A stretch of 64,000 bases of DNA from Aricia agestis (GCF_905147365.1 NC_056428.1:35259001-35323000); one strand, 5' to 3'. Shown: positions 24,107-35,330, counted from the first letter of the stretch. Translations and numbers: made by a program. Notes: a model not told the origin generated them from the sequence alone.

Positions 24107-24594
24107 TTACTTAATAATATTATTACATAATATTATAACTTTTCTTAATTTTTCATTGATAGTTAGAGTAACTGAGTAAGCTTTACTCCGAACTCGGTGT
24201 TCTGGACACACACGTCCTTTTAAAACACAAATACCATTCTTACGATTAAGTTGAACATAACCTATAGCTTTATCACCGTAACTCTCACGTGATGCTCTAC
24301 AATTAATGAAATAATTATTAATTATATTTAATAGAGAATAAATACTTATTTTCATTTAGAATAGTATTTTTTAACAGACTTACCTTGATGCCTTAGCACC
24401 TCGAACTTCAGCAGAATTAAACCGAACGTCATTTTTAAAAAAATTAGTGATCATAAATATATCAACATCAGGAATATTATCCGATTTTGCTTTTATAAAT
24501 CCTTTATCACACATAGTTAGTCGAAATAAACTTTTCAAATCGTTTTTCACTAATAAATTTGAGATATTTTTATCAAGTCAAAGATAATAGCCAT
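24107..24594 (-). pseudogene. two-exon remnant resembling insect SWIM/YqaJ-type element proteins
   Basis: Reading leftward, an ATG (24594-24592) starts an open stretch that shifts frame by 2 nt near 24574. The main frame then passes MCDKGFIKAKSD and VDIFMI to GAKAS at a donor (24384/24383). After an 87-nt intron, exon 24296-24107 continues in frame with SRESYGDKAIGYVQ and VCPEHRVRS. The D-x-F-M, RESYGD and GYVQ blocks recall the N-terminal part of insect repetitive proteins with a SWIM finger and YqaJ-type nuclease; that assignment is from memory and uncertain. The SWIM and nuclease parts are absent here. Confidence 0.5.
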
Positions 24595-24857
24595 AAACAC
24601 TGTACTATCATGAAATTGCTTTAACATTATGACGTCACAAGTATGGCGACCAATCATGGCGCGTTTACAGTCACGTGATTTTTATTTGAATTTTATCAAT
24701 TTTTAATTGTTTATAATTAATTAAAAAAATTTTTTTTTAAGTTTTTTGCATTAAAAATCAATATAATTAATAATAAAGTTTTAAAATACATAAAAAAAAT
24801 CAATACTTTATTTTTTTCAAAATCCCAATTGTGTTGTATAAACTACACTGTAGAGTC

Positions 24858-26100
24858 ATGTCGAGGACGACGTAAGACATAAGGTCTTACTCCATTTTAA
24901 TTAATTTAAAAAAAAAATGTTTTGCAGTCTCAATATAATAATATAATATACTAGCTGTTGCCCGCGACTTCGTCCGCGTAAACTTAAGTTAATAGTTGTT
25001 CCCGTACATCGATTAAATAGTTTGAACAGGGGCTTAGGCATATATTTTGTAAAATTAGACTGAATGAATGGCTGCAAACTTTAAATTATGAAGAGACAGA
25101 ATAACTATTTTTTTTAATTAAGTACTTATTAAAAACACACACACACACACCAAGTCACACGTACGCAAACACTTAAATACTAACGTGAAAGGACTTCACT
25201 ATAAAATGTAATTTGCTTAATTACGTTCTTCTACTGTATTGCAAGCTTGGTCCGAAGGCCCTGGTGTCCTGAAATACAGGCAACGCCTAGTTTAGACACC
25301 AATATGCCACAAAATCTGTGTTTTATTATGTAGAATCTGCATTAATGTTGTAATGGTGTGTAATGATTAATCAAAAGCAAGAGTTTTGATAATAATGTGA
25401 AGATATGGCATTATTATAGTGATGCTGATGATTAGTATAATTGACATAATAATATGCTTTTAGTGTTGAAACAACGCCGAAATTCCCGAACATGTATCTA
25501 TAAGGATTCAAGACCTTCGGAAGACGAAGACAGGACCTTCGGAACCCACTTTGACGCAAATTCTTATTTTTTGGTAGTTTAAGCTTGAAATCCTTCAGGA
25601 AAACGTACAGTTACTATATGTTTCCATATTAATTTCAAGGAGTCCCATCGATTTCTCATGGATCGCATCATCAGATCACCACTTTTGTGATCATGTTACC
25701 GAAATCGGGCTACATCTCATACAACAACAAAAAAGTTTTGAAAATCGGTCCACAAATGGCGTATTTGTCCGAGAACAAATACAAAAAAAGTAAAATATAT
25801 CATCCTCCTTTTCGGAAGTGGGTTAAAAAGTAGCCCAAGTTATTCCTGACCACATCAGCTATCTGCCAAAAAAAAGTCCCGTCAAAATCGCTCCAGCCAT
25901 TTCGGAGATTAGCCGGAACAAACAGACAGACAGACAGACAAAAATTGTAAAAAATATTGTTTTGGTGTATGAAGCGTTATAATATGCATTCATATGCATG
26001 TAGTAAAAAACGGTTCTTTCAATATTAGAAACAGACACTCCAATTTTATGTATAGAAGACGAAGAAGAGAAGAAGATGTATAGAATATGTATAGATGTAT
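24858..26100. mobile_element. mixed retroelement tails
   Basis: It starts near 24952 with GCTGTTGCCCGCGACTTCG, an end shared with 37346 and 39011. At about 25249-25312, CTGGTGTCCTGAAATACAGG repeats the 3' UTR of the LINE at 27187. Another tail ending in (CAGA)n lies at about 25800-25945. No host gene is seen. Confidence 0.55.
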
Positions 26101-26101
26101 A

Positions 26102-26153
26102 GATCAAAAATCGATTAAATTCCACTTCATGTGAATTTAATCGATTTTTGATC
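26102..26153. repeat. perfect palindrome, 21-bp arms
   Basis: Arms 26102-26122 and 26133-26153 are exact inverted repeats around a 10-bp centre; each arm contains AATCGAT. Confidence 0.85.
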
Positions 26154-26255
26154 GACGATTATATGTAAAGCAACGATATAATTCGACCAACTGTTTCGAA
26201 GTAAGCAACTTGTCATATTATTATTTGTATAATAACTCACAATTAATTATTCACA

Positions 26256-26873
26256 ACCAAATACCTTGGTGTGATCCTAGATTCTTCTCTTAGCTTCAGT
26301 ACCCACATCGAGGCTCTTGCATCTAGAATACGAAAACTCATTCCAATATTTAAGAATTTAAGAGATGTGGTGGATGAAGCTACAAGAAGATCAGTTTATT
26401 TTGCTCTCTGCCAGTCACTCCTCACATACTGCATCACATCATGGGGTGGCACCCATAAAACCTCTCTTCTCCAACTGGAACGTGCTCAGAGAGCAGTCCT
26501 TAAAGTTTCTTATGGCCTTCCATATCTTTCTCCTACCAAAGACCTCTACCAAAAGACAAGGGTACTATCAGTACGACAACTATTCATTCTCCACACAATA
26601 CTCAAACAGCACAGTCTCCTATCTTACGAACAAACGTCATCCCAAGGGAAGAGACGACACAATCCCGTCAACACTAATAATAATAGACTTTTTCGTACCC
26701 GTTTAAGTAACCATTTCTTTTGTTTTATTGGGGGATATCTATACAATAAAATAAACAGATGTGAAAAAATACACAACCTCACAAAAGCAGTTTGTAAAAA
26801 CCGACTTACCAAATGGCTCCAAAATCTAAGCTACGACGATACTGAAAAGTTAATGGCAGTCCCAGATCTATAG
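26256..26873 (+). pseudogene. non-LTR retrotransposon reverse transcriptase, C-terminal fragment
   Basis: About 205 residues are open from TKYLGVILDSSLSF to the stop. KYLGV followed by a hydrophobic LDSSLSF and HI is the hallmark of the end of the reverse-transcriptase domain in Jockey/CR1-like LINEs. It continues with ALCQSLLTYCI, WGG, LERAQRAVLK and LSVRQLF, the usual C-terminal thumb region. The polymerase catalytic part and endonuclease are missing upstream, so this is a 5'-truncated copy. A Jockey/CR1 (Zenon-like) origin is likely; the exact clade is not proven. Confidence 0.85.
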
Positions 26874-26885
26874 ACAATAATTGAG

Positions 26886-27035
26886 TACACATTCCCACAC
26901 ACGCATGTCGCACACACTCACACAGACACACGCACATACACACTCTCCCTCACACACACCACATGCACACACAAACACACACACACACACACACACACAT
27001 ACACAGACACACACACGCACACAAATACACATCTT
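26886..27035. repeat. (CA)n-rich low-complexity tract
   Basis: Imperfect ACACAC tract with CACACG and CACACT variants, lying in the LINE 3' UTR. Confidence 0.9.
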
Positions 27036-27417
27036 CTTTACATCTTATATACTACACAATATTCATACTAACCTGACTTCACCATCTCTACCTTTAAAAA
27101 TATTTTTTCTTATGTAATCTAAAACTGGAACATCTACTTCTAAACATAATCATTCTTTTGTAGAGCTTTTTAATCTGGGATAGAGGCCTGGTGTCCTGAA
27201 ATACAGGCTCACGCCCAGTTTAGGCACCAGTCTCCCACATGAAACCCGATAATGTGCTATTTGTCGACCTATTTGTGTCTATAATTATACTACTTTATCT
27301 ACAATTATCTATAATCATACTACTTTGTGTCTATAATTATGTACCTACTTTCTGTCTTCTAGTATTATGTGGTGAGAAATAAATAAAATTATTATTATTA
27401 TTATTATTATTAACTAA

Positions 27418-28347
27418 ATTGTAACTTCGTATAATATGAAAGTTATAATATTAATATTTAATAGCAAGGCGGAATCTCTATATTTTGAAATTTTAGGGGA
27501 CCAACGAAAAACGTTTGGGAATCCCTTGCATTACAATGCATTTTGTAGGCAAACTTCTTGTGCTAGCTATATTTAGTCAAACACTGCTCAAGACTGTGTG
27601 AATGTAGATTCACGTATCTACCTGACACAAAGGAGAGTTTACTCTTGCGACTGATTAGGACAACAGCAAAACCTAATATGCCATTGCCTAATTGGAAGAG
27701 CGGCTATCATCGCTGATTGGGAGCGGGTCAAATAGTTATTATATTGTCAAACTGCAGACGCCTTTGATCATTAACCAGTAACGCAATCCAGCATAATTGG
27801 CTTAGCGATAAATAAACAGAACACAGCTAACACCGGACTGACCCAGAGTTTCCTAAACTTTTTTCGTGGAACTCCTCTCAGAATACTTCTATGCCCCTTT
27901 TCTCTGATTTTAAATTTGATTGCATTTTTGAATTTTTGCAATTAGCTCTTAGTTGTCTCTACAACTTAATATCAGTTGCTTAGTTGATCCTAGACTAGAC
28001 CTTTCTCCTTCCCACTTCCGTTAGTTTGGAAGGCAGAAGCCTTATAAAGCTACCCAAGGATTTTATTAATTAAATGACGTACGAGTTCGAGTAACTATGT
28101 TTTAATTGCAGGAAAGAATGGCCTACAACTTTCCTTCACACTTCCTATCCTTTAGCCCAAGTGCGATAGCCTATCAAAAATACAATAAAATTAGAAATAA
28201 ATTAAAATTAAAGTGTAGACTGTAGAACTCATATTTTTTAAAAGTGTACGTCTTGGGTATTTTATTGAATTATGTTCTTACTTTGTTTGAGCTAAATAAT
28301 AGTTTCCCATCGTGTTTGCTTCATTTCAATACATTCAATCAATCAGT
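27418..28347. other. non-coding DNA
   Basis: No gene or recognisable element is supported. Confidence 0.4.
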
Positions 28348-28495
28348 CAAGTCAGCCTATATTCGTCCACTGCTAGACATAGGCCTCTCTCAATGAACGC
28401 CAAGATGGCCGATCTCCTGCTACTCTGATCCAACATGGGCCCGCAACTAAACGGAGATCATCGTCCCGCCTAGTTGGAGGTCGACCTACTCCTAG
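28348..28495 (+). mobile_element. retroelement fragment
   Basis: The phrases CAGCCTATATTCGTCCACTG, ACATAGGCCTCTCTC and CGCCTAGTTGGAGGTCGACC are familiar from a very common lepidopteran interspersed repeat, probably the 3' part of a non-LTR element. Confidence 0.55.
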
Positions 28496-29348
28496 TTAAA
28501 TACATTATTGCAGTTAAATTTATTACTTGCTTATTACCATTTTGATAAAGCAAAGGCTATTCTGTCCGTTCAAGCTTGAGTTCTTAGAAGACAACGTGAC
28601 GATCAGCTCTAAGTATCGCTGTTACACAATACTGTGTGTTTTCGATATTATCCCTGTAACCCACTCGTCTGTAGGTAAGATTCGTTTATTGTTATAGTAA
28701 GCCACCGCGTGCACTCGTCGAACGGTTCACTTTACAATTGCTATTCTCGTGGCTGTTTAAACGCGCTGTAAATTACATTTTTATTTCGTTCTTCGGAACT
28801 ACTTTTAAAAATGTTTGTTTGTGCACTTAAACCGATTTTTGGTAGCGACTTCCGAGCTATAAATTGAATTAAATCAATAAACGTTAAATAAAACGAACAT
28901 TAAAAAAAAGCGAGACGAGAAATGGGCAATTTAAAAAAGAAAATATAATTATAATTACAAATGAACGCAATATTATTATTTAAAAAATGTTTGCCCTTGG
29001 CATTGATTGAGAAACTACAATATTTAAAACAACATGTATATGACAAAAATTACTAATAGGTAGCACAGCTGATACGTAGAATTTGTTGAAGTTAGAGTCG
29101 GTAGAGTTCTACATGAGATCTGATATCTTCTTTACAGGGCAAACCTTCAGTGGTCGTCTTGGCAACATTTTACATGAAATGTTTTTGGTGGGATGTAAAT
29201 ATTTCGTTAGTCGCTACATTTTTCTTGTGATCTCACGGTGCAAACCGCGCATTCGCGCAGCCGCTTATAAATCCAACCTACCAGTCGGAGTCGCTGTTCG
29301 GGATTGAAATTATTTTTCGTCGCGTCTATTGATGAATCGCGTGAACTT
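28496..29348. other. non-coding, mostly not repeat-like
   Basis: 28560-28800 is less AT-rich than its surroundings and not obviously TE-derived; it could hold regulatory sequence. A lone end of the GGTGGGAT family lies at about 29179-29194 and a TATAAAT at 29265. No exon can be supported. Confidence 0.35.
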
Positions 29349-29951
29349 TCAATCCCACCAAAATCATAAATGTAAAATGGAGAGCCAAGTTCCATACAAA
29401 TATTATTCTTGTCCTTGGACTTCGTAAAAAGGTCTAATGATAGAGATCTAGATGAGTGCCAAGTTCTATGGAAAATTGAAATATGTACCTATGTACAGGA
29501 ACCAAATAACATTATGAACAAATAAAAGAGTTTATTTCTTTGCTTTATTAAATATCTGTAACAATAGATATTATTTTGTGAGATCTTAAAGTAGATTAGA
29601 TCTAACTTGGCCAGTTTTCATTAACTACCATCGAGGAAGTTGATTCCTATGCAAATGACAGACCAACGTTATTTGGTCGAATATGTCAATTCAATGTTAA
29701 TTGTGATCTGTCAGCTGGGTTTGACGTAACGCAACCAAACTACTTAGGTCCCCGATTTGCATAGGAATCAACTTCGCTGATAGTACATACATCAGTAATT
29801 TCATACAGTTATTGAACATTTTAATTCCAAGCCAAGTCAAATCTAATCTAGTTTAAGATCTCACATTATTTAAATAACATCAATTGTTATAGAAATAATA
29901 ATGTTTGTATGGAACTTGGCTCTCCATTTTTACATTTATGTTTTTGGTGGG
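29349..29951. mobile_element. inverted-repeat element, ATCCCACCAAAA family, with nested MITE
   Basis: The ends ATCCCACCAAAATCAT and ATGTTTTTGGTGGGAT continue inward as matching arms through AAATGTAAAA and GAGCCAAGTTCCATAC, about 55-60 bp in all. The family is the same as at 16614-17102. A second, smaller MITE lies inside. Confidence 0.8.
29625..29786. mobile_element. MITE with GAAGTTGATTCCTATGC ends, copy 1
   Basis: Inverted ends of about 31 bp, TACCATCGAGGAAGTTG... and its near complement. The full-length element recurs inverted at 53888-54049 in the transporter intron. Confidence 0.85.
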
Positions 29952-30620
29952 ATATCATTACTTTTTGTAAAGAAAACTTTCCGAGCAAGAGTAGACAGTT
30001 CAAATATACATAATTTTCCACTATATTCAATCGCAACCTTAAGAGGCTTTTTCACCACTTCCCGACAAGTGTCGGATATGCTATCCGCAATTTATCTGGC
30101 AGATACTTCGTCTGTCAGATAAGTTGTGAATACTTATCAGGAAGTGGGGAAACAGTTGGCTGGTAAGGCTTGTTGACTTACAGTCGAATAAAACAAAGAA
30201 AATCCAAGCGAATGAAAAAAGCAGCTACCATCAGTAGGCATTGGAATAATATTACGGTATAGCACAATACAGACAGACGGACATATGAACAGACGGACAG
30301 ACGAACAGACGGACAGACGGACATATTATTATATTATTTATCTCGCAAGTTTCATCATAAGTATTTAAAGCCAAATTTGAAACGTTTATAATTATGTCAA
30401 ATAGTTTCTGAATTATCAGGGGGTCAAAAGTAGCTGCAAATAGTTCGTGGAATAACACACGGTGCTGCTCGCTAGGTCTGTTATGATGGAACTTAGCTTG
30501 ACGCGTTACCGCATGTCTAGATTGTCTGTTCCGATGAAATTTTGTTTTCTATTAGGTAATTTATAAAGCTGCTGTGCGGAAAACACTTTATTTTCAACAA
30601 ACTAACATCCAGTTTATGTT
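29952..30620. other. non-coding DNA upstream of the RNF220-like gene
   Basis: It contains a (GACGGACA)n-like run at about 30268-30325. No upstream coding exon could be assigned. Confidence 0.4.
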
Positions 30621-30637
30621 CTAGCGTTGCAGCTATC

Positions 30638-33322
30638 ATGGAGGGTTTCCTGCACCACATGGCGCCTCAGTTCCTACATCCAGCTCTGCAGAGTTTCGGA
30701 TGTGGGGCATTTCGGCCCATCGGTGGGGCATTCCACCCGCTCTACCCGGGGAAGGCGTTTGCTAGACATTTTGGCGAACAATACGCCCTCGGCCAAACCG
30801 TCGGTCAAGCTCTAAGGGTACTTAGATTTTAAATTAACTGAATTTAGAGGAAGTAATGAAAGTAATTTGGCTATAAAGTAGATTTTTAGCCAAATGACTT
30901 CGAGTAGTCTGTGCGTTGTCGTAACCGCAAATTATATTCAGGATGCTCTAATGACAGTCCTGTACTGCTATAGGCCTAATTATAATTAACTCTAAGTTTA
31001 CATAATAACTTTTCGATGTTTTTTACCTTGAATAAGTTTAATTTAGAGTTTGCAGAAGCTATTCTGCTAACGAGTTTAGTTTTTAACATGTAGATTGTAG
31101 AGCATTGGAGATACTGCTGTGCCTTGAGAGTTGAGAGAGGTACACCGTAAAACCTTTGTTCTTTGAAATTGCTTTTAAAGGCATTGTCGCGCACGCGGTC
31201 TAGATTCGTTCACATCATGGATCCCTTACCTTCAATCCAATGAAGTATTTTTTGCTTCATGAATCATGATTTCTAAGTAGGTAGTGCAAGTTCCCTTATG
31301 TCGTAGAACGTTCGAGAAGACAACGGTACACCACCGTTGTACCGGTACGGGGTTCGTGATGATACCAGCTCGCCTGGCTCCGCCGCGTCTGCCTCGCCGC
31401 GACCCTGCAAGGATGACGAGACACCCACGCCAGCCTGCTCCGACTCCCATGATCTGTTCTCACGTAAGTGCCTCTATTATATAGCAAAAGTAGGAATTTA
31501 GGAAGTTGAGAGAATGACATTCGTTGACGAACTTAAAGTTAAAGTTAAAAAGTAAAGTTCCTGACAAGTGATACCTAAGCCCGATATACGAAATTTTAAA
31601 GCAAGCAAGTATAGCACTGTTAAAACCGAACCGAACTGAAAATTATTACGGGAAGTGTTCTAATTATATTTTTGACAGCTACGAATCAGCTTGGTGTCAC
31701 TACTAGTTCTCCCATACCAACGATAGCAAACCTCAAAAACCTTTTAACCCCAAAACAGCGGACGGTGAGCGCAAGTCCTCATGTGGAGTCTGCGGGGCGC
31801 GTCTCGGGCCAGGGGTCGCTCAGGCTCACTTCTTGCAAGAGCTGCAACACCTGTACAGCCTCACAGCGCTGCCAAGGGACGCCGCACCCGCGCATTCCCT
31901 GCACCACCAGGACGAAGACGCTCGCTGGGAGGTGAGGATTACAGAGGGTCGAGGTGTAAAATATGGGATGGTGAGACAAGATGGATAGCAAAAGTTCAGA
32001 GCATAAAAGTTCTTTTGAAAATTTCACAACACAAGATTCGCTTAAACAGCACGTCTGAGAATGTATGAAATTGATTTCAAAATAAATTATTATTATTATT
32101 ATAAATGTTTTGTCAATTTCTGGAAATGAAATCTGAGCTAATCTAATTTATTTTACCGCCACATATACTTATATAAGTACATTACATGTGTTATTTACGT
32201 TACGCATTACTGACGCGTTGTACATACCAATATTTTAATATCCCATCATCAGACCTACCAGCGCATCCGTGCGAACCGCCAGCGGCGTCTGAAGCTGCGC
32301 ACGCGCAAACGGCACACGGTGGAGAGCATGCTGGGTTACGAGGAGCCTCCGACCAGGACGTATGACGCCGAAGACGAGCCCGTGGATGTTGAGGGGGACT
32401 CCCTCGGCTGGCCGGAACCGGCTATCACCGTTGACGGTAAGACATACCAATATTACTATCTTTTATGCGTTTGATATTAATTACCATAGATGCTTATCAT
32501 AACTAAGTACTAACACTAATCATGTTTAAATAAAGCCACGTCATGACTATGGAGGCTGTGCACTAGGCGGGCCACTAAGAAGGTTTAGAAACGATTGCCT
32601 CCGGCCATGGACAATCACAAATACTCAGTCAGTTACCTACATAACGCGTGGGCCGTGCCCTACAATTCATCGCACTTAATGGCCTCTTCTATTACCATCG
32701 ATCTTAATTTATGTTGTTGTAGCGGAGAAGGATCAGCGCAGCGACAGCGAGAAGCTGCACCTGAGCTACACCGAGGACCTGGAGATATCCAGCACCAACG
32801 ACGCCATGCAGTCTCCAGAGCGCGTGAGGTATTTTCTAGTACATGTGGCGTCTCTTTGTTACTGCGTTCTTCAATTCCCTTACTTGCTGGTTTTACGTGT
32901 GCTTTATAGCTACAAAGTGAATTTTGTATAAAGTCGAAAGCGTTATAACTTTTCTCTCTCCCTATCCTCACTGTGTGCATTGTGAGTGCATTCAGCATTG
33001 TGTCGAGTATTTGCTCGAAGCTCACGCATGGAGTATAATAATATGATACCCATTAATTCAAAGTATTTTTGCACATTATTACCAGTACGTACCCAGTCTA
33101 CTTACTTCCAAAAAATTAACAAAACTTTCACTCCGCAGCAGAATTGAGACGCCCAAGCCGCTGGCTTTAGAGTGTACGAAGACGGAGAACATCGAGCGTC
33201 CGGCCGAAGTGACGACGACGGAGTGGACCGGCGCCCCGGAGAATTGGCCGACACTGGCCGACTACCATGCCCGTCACAAGTTGGACGGGGAAATGCCCTC
33301 CTCTACTGACACACGAAATTAA
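30638..33322 (+). CDS. Rnf220: RNF220-like protein lacking a RING domain
   Basis: Coding exons: 30638-30817, 31307-31463, 31759-31931, 32253-32436, 32723-32828, 33139-33322; junctions are GT-AG, all phases agree, giving 327 residues. Residues 1-60 include GCGAFRPIGG, like the GVGAFRPF segment of vertebrate RNF220. C121-x2-C124-x11-H136, then F-L-Q-E-L, matches its central zinc-finger-like motif with identical spacing. Exon 4 opens YQRIRANRQRRL, matching the YQTFLRVRANRQTRL block. RNF220 is an E3 ligase that acts with a C-terminal RING; here the frame ends at STDTRN with no RING, and none is visible downstream. Upstream in-frame codons and nearby AG sites leave the true start open. A CAGCAG tandem acceptor precedes the last exon. 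Confidence 0.8.
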
Positions 33323-33511
33323 GACAAGATTTCTTTTAAACACCGTTAACCGCATTCTTTGAATTGTCTACATTGTCCCGTTTAAGTGGAAAATTCGGGT
33401 TTAGTAGGTTGAAAGAACTAAGAAATTTGAGAAAATCGGGGCTAAGTCTCTTTGTAGTCTCCACACTAAAATATATACGCATATATACCAAAGATAGCAG
33501 CCAAACGATTA
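33323..33511. other. 3' flank of the RNF220-like gene
   Basis: Non-coding, likely 3' UTR; no AATAAA is evident in this short stretch. Confidence 0.4.
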
Positions 33512-33674
33512 ACGGCCGTTCCCAATATTTGATCTATCTCTGGTTTTGCCCTACTAGAGATAGGAATAGCTCACAATTGACATAAAATATATTATGTCTC
33601 TAATGTTTAATGTGAGCTATTCCTATCTCTAGTAGGGCAAAACCAGAGATAGATCAAATATTGGGAACGGCCGT
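33512..33674. mobile_element. hairpin MITE, ACGGCCGTTCCC ends
   Basis: Arms of 64 bp (33512-33575 and 33611-33674) are near-perfect inverted repeats around a 35-bp AT-rich centre. It probably lies in the 3' UTR or just beyond the RNF220-like gene. Confidence 0.85.
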
Positions 33675-34020
33675 AAATGCACTAGGAAATTGCTGAAATT
33701 GTCCCTCATAATTATTATAGTCTTGGTAAAATACTTCGATTGCGTGTTTTCAGGAGAGTTTTTTTTTTTTAATTCATTGGCCATCTCGTCTATGGTTTAG
33801 AGCTTAGACAGTCAACTCACAACTTGGACTAGCACTAAAGGATTGCCTGACTTCGCATTTTGTGGGTTAAGCAGTAGCTAGCCAAGTGCTAAATTTTCCC
33901 ACTAAATAGCATAGCTTTTTGATATAGTTTATGAAACGGGCATATCTACTTAATTACGTAATTACGTCACTAAGGGGTTCGAACATTTTTGTATGGAGTC
34001 TGGCATAATATTCATTTTAT

Positions 34021-34173
34021 TTTCAAAATTTCCGAGCACGATAAAAGTGGTAAGTATATTTGGATAGAGTACACATAAACAAACATAAAATGTTACTTAT
34101 ATAAGTTTGTTTGTATAAGACGTGTACTCTATCCAAATACAATCACTTTTATCGTGCTCGAAAATTTTGAAAA
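34021..34173. mobile_element. hairpin MITE, TTTCAAAATTTCCGAGC ends
   Basis: Arms of about 55-60 bp include CACGATAAAAGTG, GGATAGAGTACAC and their complements. It is non-coding. Confidence 0.75.
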
Positions 34174-34768
34174 AAAACAAGATGGCCTATGCCACAAAGG
34201 TTCGTACCACTCATACACTTCTTGCACTTTTAGCGATGCTGCTTACCCACTTATAAGTAGCTATTTGGGTTCGTTATTCAAATAACATGAATACAGTTAC
34301 CTAGTTGATATTTAGGAATACCTAACAAAAAAACAGCGAAACCACGAGGGTACGAAAATTTAGAAATATAATTTTCTATTGTGAATTAATGTTGTACAGT
34401 TTTAACTCTTCGTAATTATATAAAAGTTTTGCGATAGATTGTAAATTGCTTTGGATCAATAAATAGAAACATGCCTCTAATAGGTATAATATATTACTTA
34501 CATACTTCATTATTGTCTTGGAGTTTTTCTTCTTCACACAATAAAATAGAATGTTACCTATGACAACGTTAGTTATCACTTATCATTAACTAAACAGCCG
34601 ACTCTACTATCAGAGAAATTAGTTCATAGGCAGATAGGAAATTATGTACTTAGACAAAACCAGGCCCCAGTCGGCAGATCACGACCTATCGTAGGTACCT
34701 ACTACCTATAACCTATTGACTAGGCACCCGCCTTAATAACGTCCTCACTCATGGGCGTACCCAGGTAG

Positions 34769-34803
34769 GGGCAGGAGGGGGAGAGGGGGGGGGGGGTGGG
34801 GGC
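34769..34803 (+). repeat. G-rich tract
   Basis: Runs of 4, 5, 12 and 5 G within 35 nt are able to form a G-quadruplex. The preceding ATGGGCGTACCCAGGTAGGG recurs at about 54068, so it belongs to a repeat. Confidence 0.7.
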
Positions 34804-34977
34804 AGCCGCCAGGTATAACATTTTTATCATGGTGAAGTACACGAACGAACAACGTCTGCAAATCTTAAAAATTTAAGTACTACAGAAATTCGGAGTCGGT
34901 GGCCGCTTCTTTAAGAGCGTTAACTCCGATTTTCAATCGTAATTCTCGCCCTAGCAGACAGACGGATCGGCCATAAT

Positions 34978-35330
34978 TATGGATTATTTTGGCCCGATTT
35001 AGAAGATATGGACTTGGACAGCATGAGGTTTCAATAGGACGGCACTGAAGAGCAAGTTTGATGAGCGTGTCAAATATGGACCAGTCGATTAACCGCCTCT
35101 TTCAGGCGATTTAACGCCTCTAGATTTTTTTCTTAGGGGCTGCGTCAAGTCGTTGGATAAGCCGCCGCCGTTGAATGAGCGCAGAGCCAAAATTAAACGC
35201 GAAATAGTCGAAATGTGTGGCAAAGTCATAGAAAATTGGGTTCAAGGAATCATCGATGCAAACGGGCCTGCGGTGACCAGAATATGAGCGAAGAGTTTCA
35301 TTAAAAAATGTTAAATTACTTTTGTACCAT
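34978..35330 (+). pseudogene. mariner-type transposase relic
   Basis: Translation with stops and shifts shows NYGLFWPDLEDMDLDSM, FQ-stop-DG (canonical FQQDG with the second catalytic Asp), then YGPVD-stop-PPLSGDLTPLDFF and CVKS. These match the C-terminal half of Tc1/mariner-superfamily transposases (GPVDWPPRSCDLTPLDFFLWG). Several stop codons mean that it is dead. No terminal repeats were located. Confidence 0.8.

Larger units (their letters stand above)
23595..24848. mobile_element. 1.25-kb element with two convergent gene remnants
   Basis: TGTAGAGTC flanks it on both sides (23586-23594 and 24849-24857), a candidate 8-9 bp target duplication. The termini are partial inverted repeats sharing AATTGGG(T/A)TTTTGAA. 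Subterminal TGACGTCA palindromes lie about 200 bp from each end. Inside are a THAP exon (+) and a two-exon gene remnant (-) pointing at each other. An 8-bp duplication and THAP domain fit P-like elements, but the second gene does not resemble P transposase. Confidence 0.7.
26256..27417 (+). mobile_element. 5'-truncated LINE copy with 3' UTR and (ATT)n tail
   Basis: After the coding fragment come a CA-rich stretch, a UTR block with GGCCTGGTGTCCTGAAATAC, and an AATAAA followed by (ATT)n ending near 27411. A microsatellite tail rather than poly(A) is usual for CR1-type LINEs. The UTR block has another copy at about 25249. Confidence 0.8.

Noticed and set aside
29263..29300. TATAAAT followed by CCAGTCGG as a promoter
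   Set aside because: No gene start follows on the + strand before a MITE; evidence too thin.
31672..32068. Two other frames over RNF220-like exon 3
   Set aside because: They conflict with splice phases; only the frame with C-x2-C-x11-H joins the neighbouring exons.
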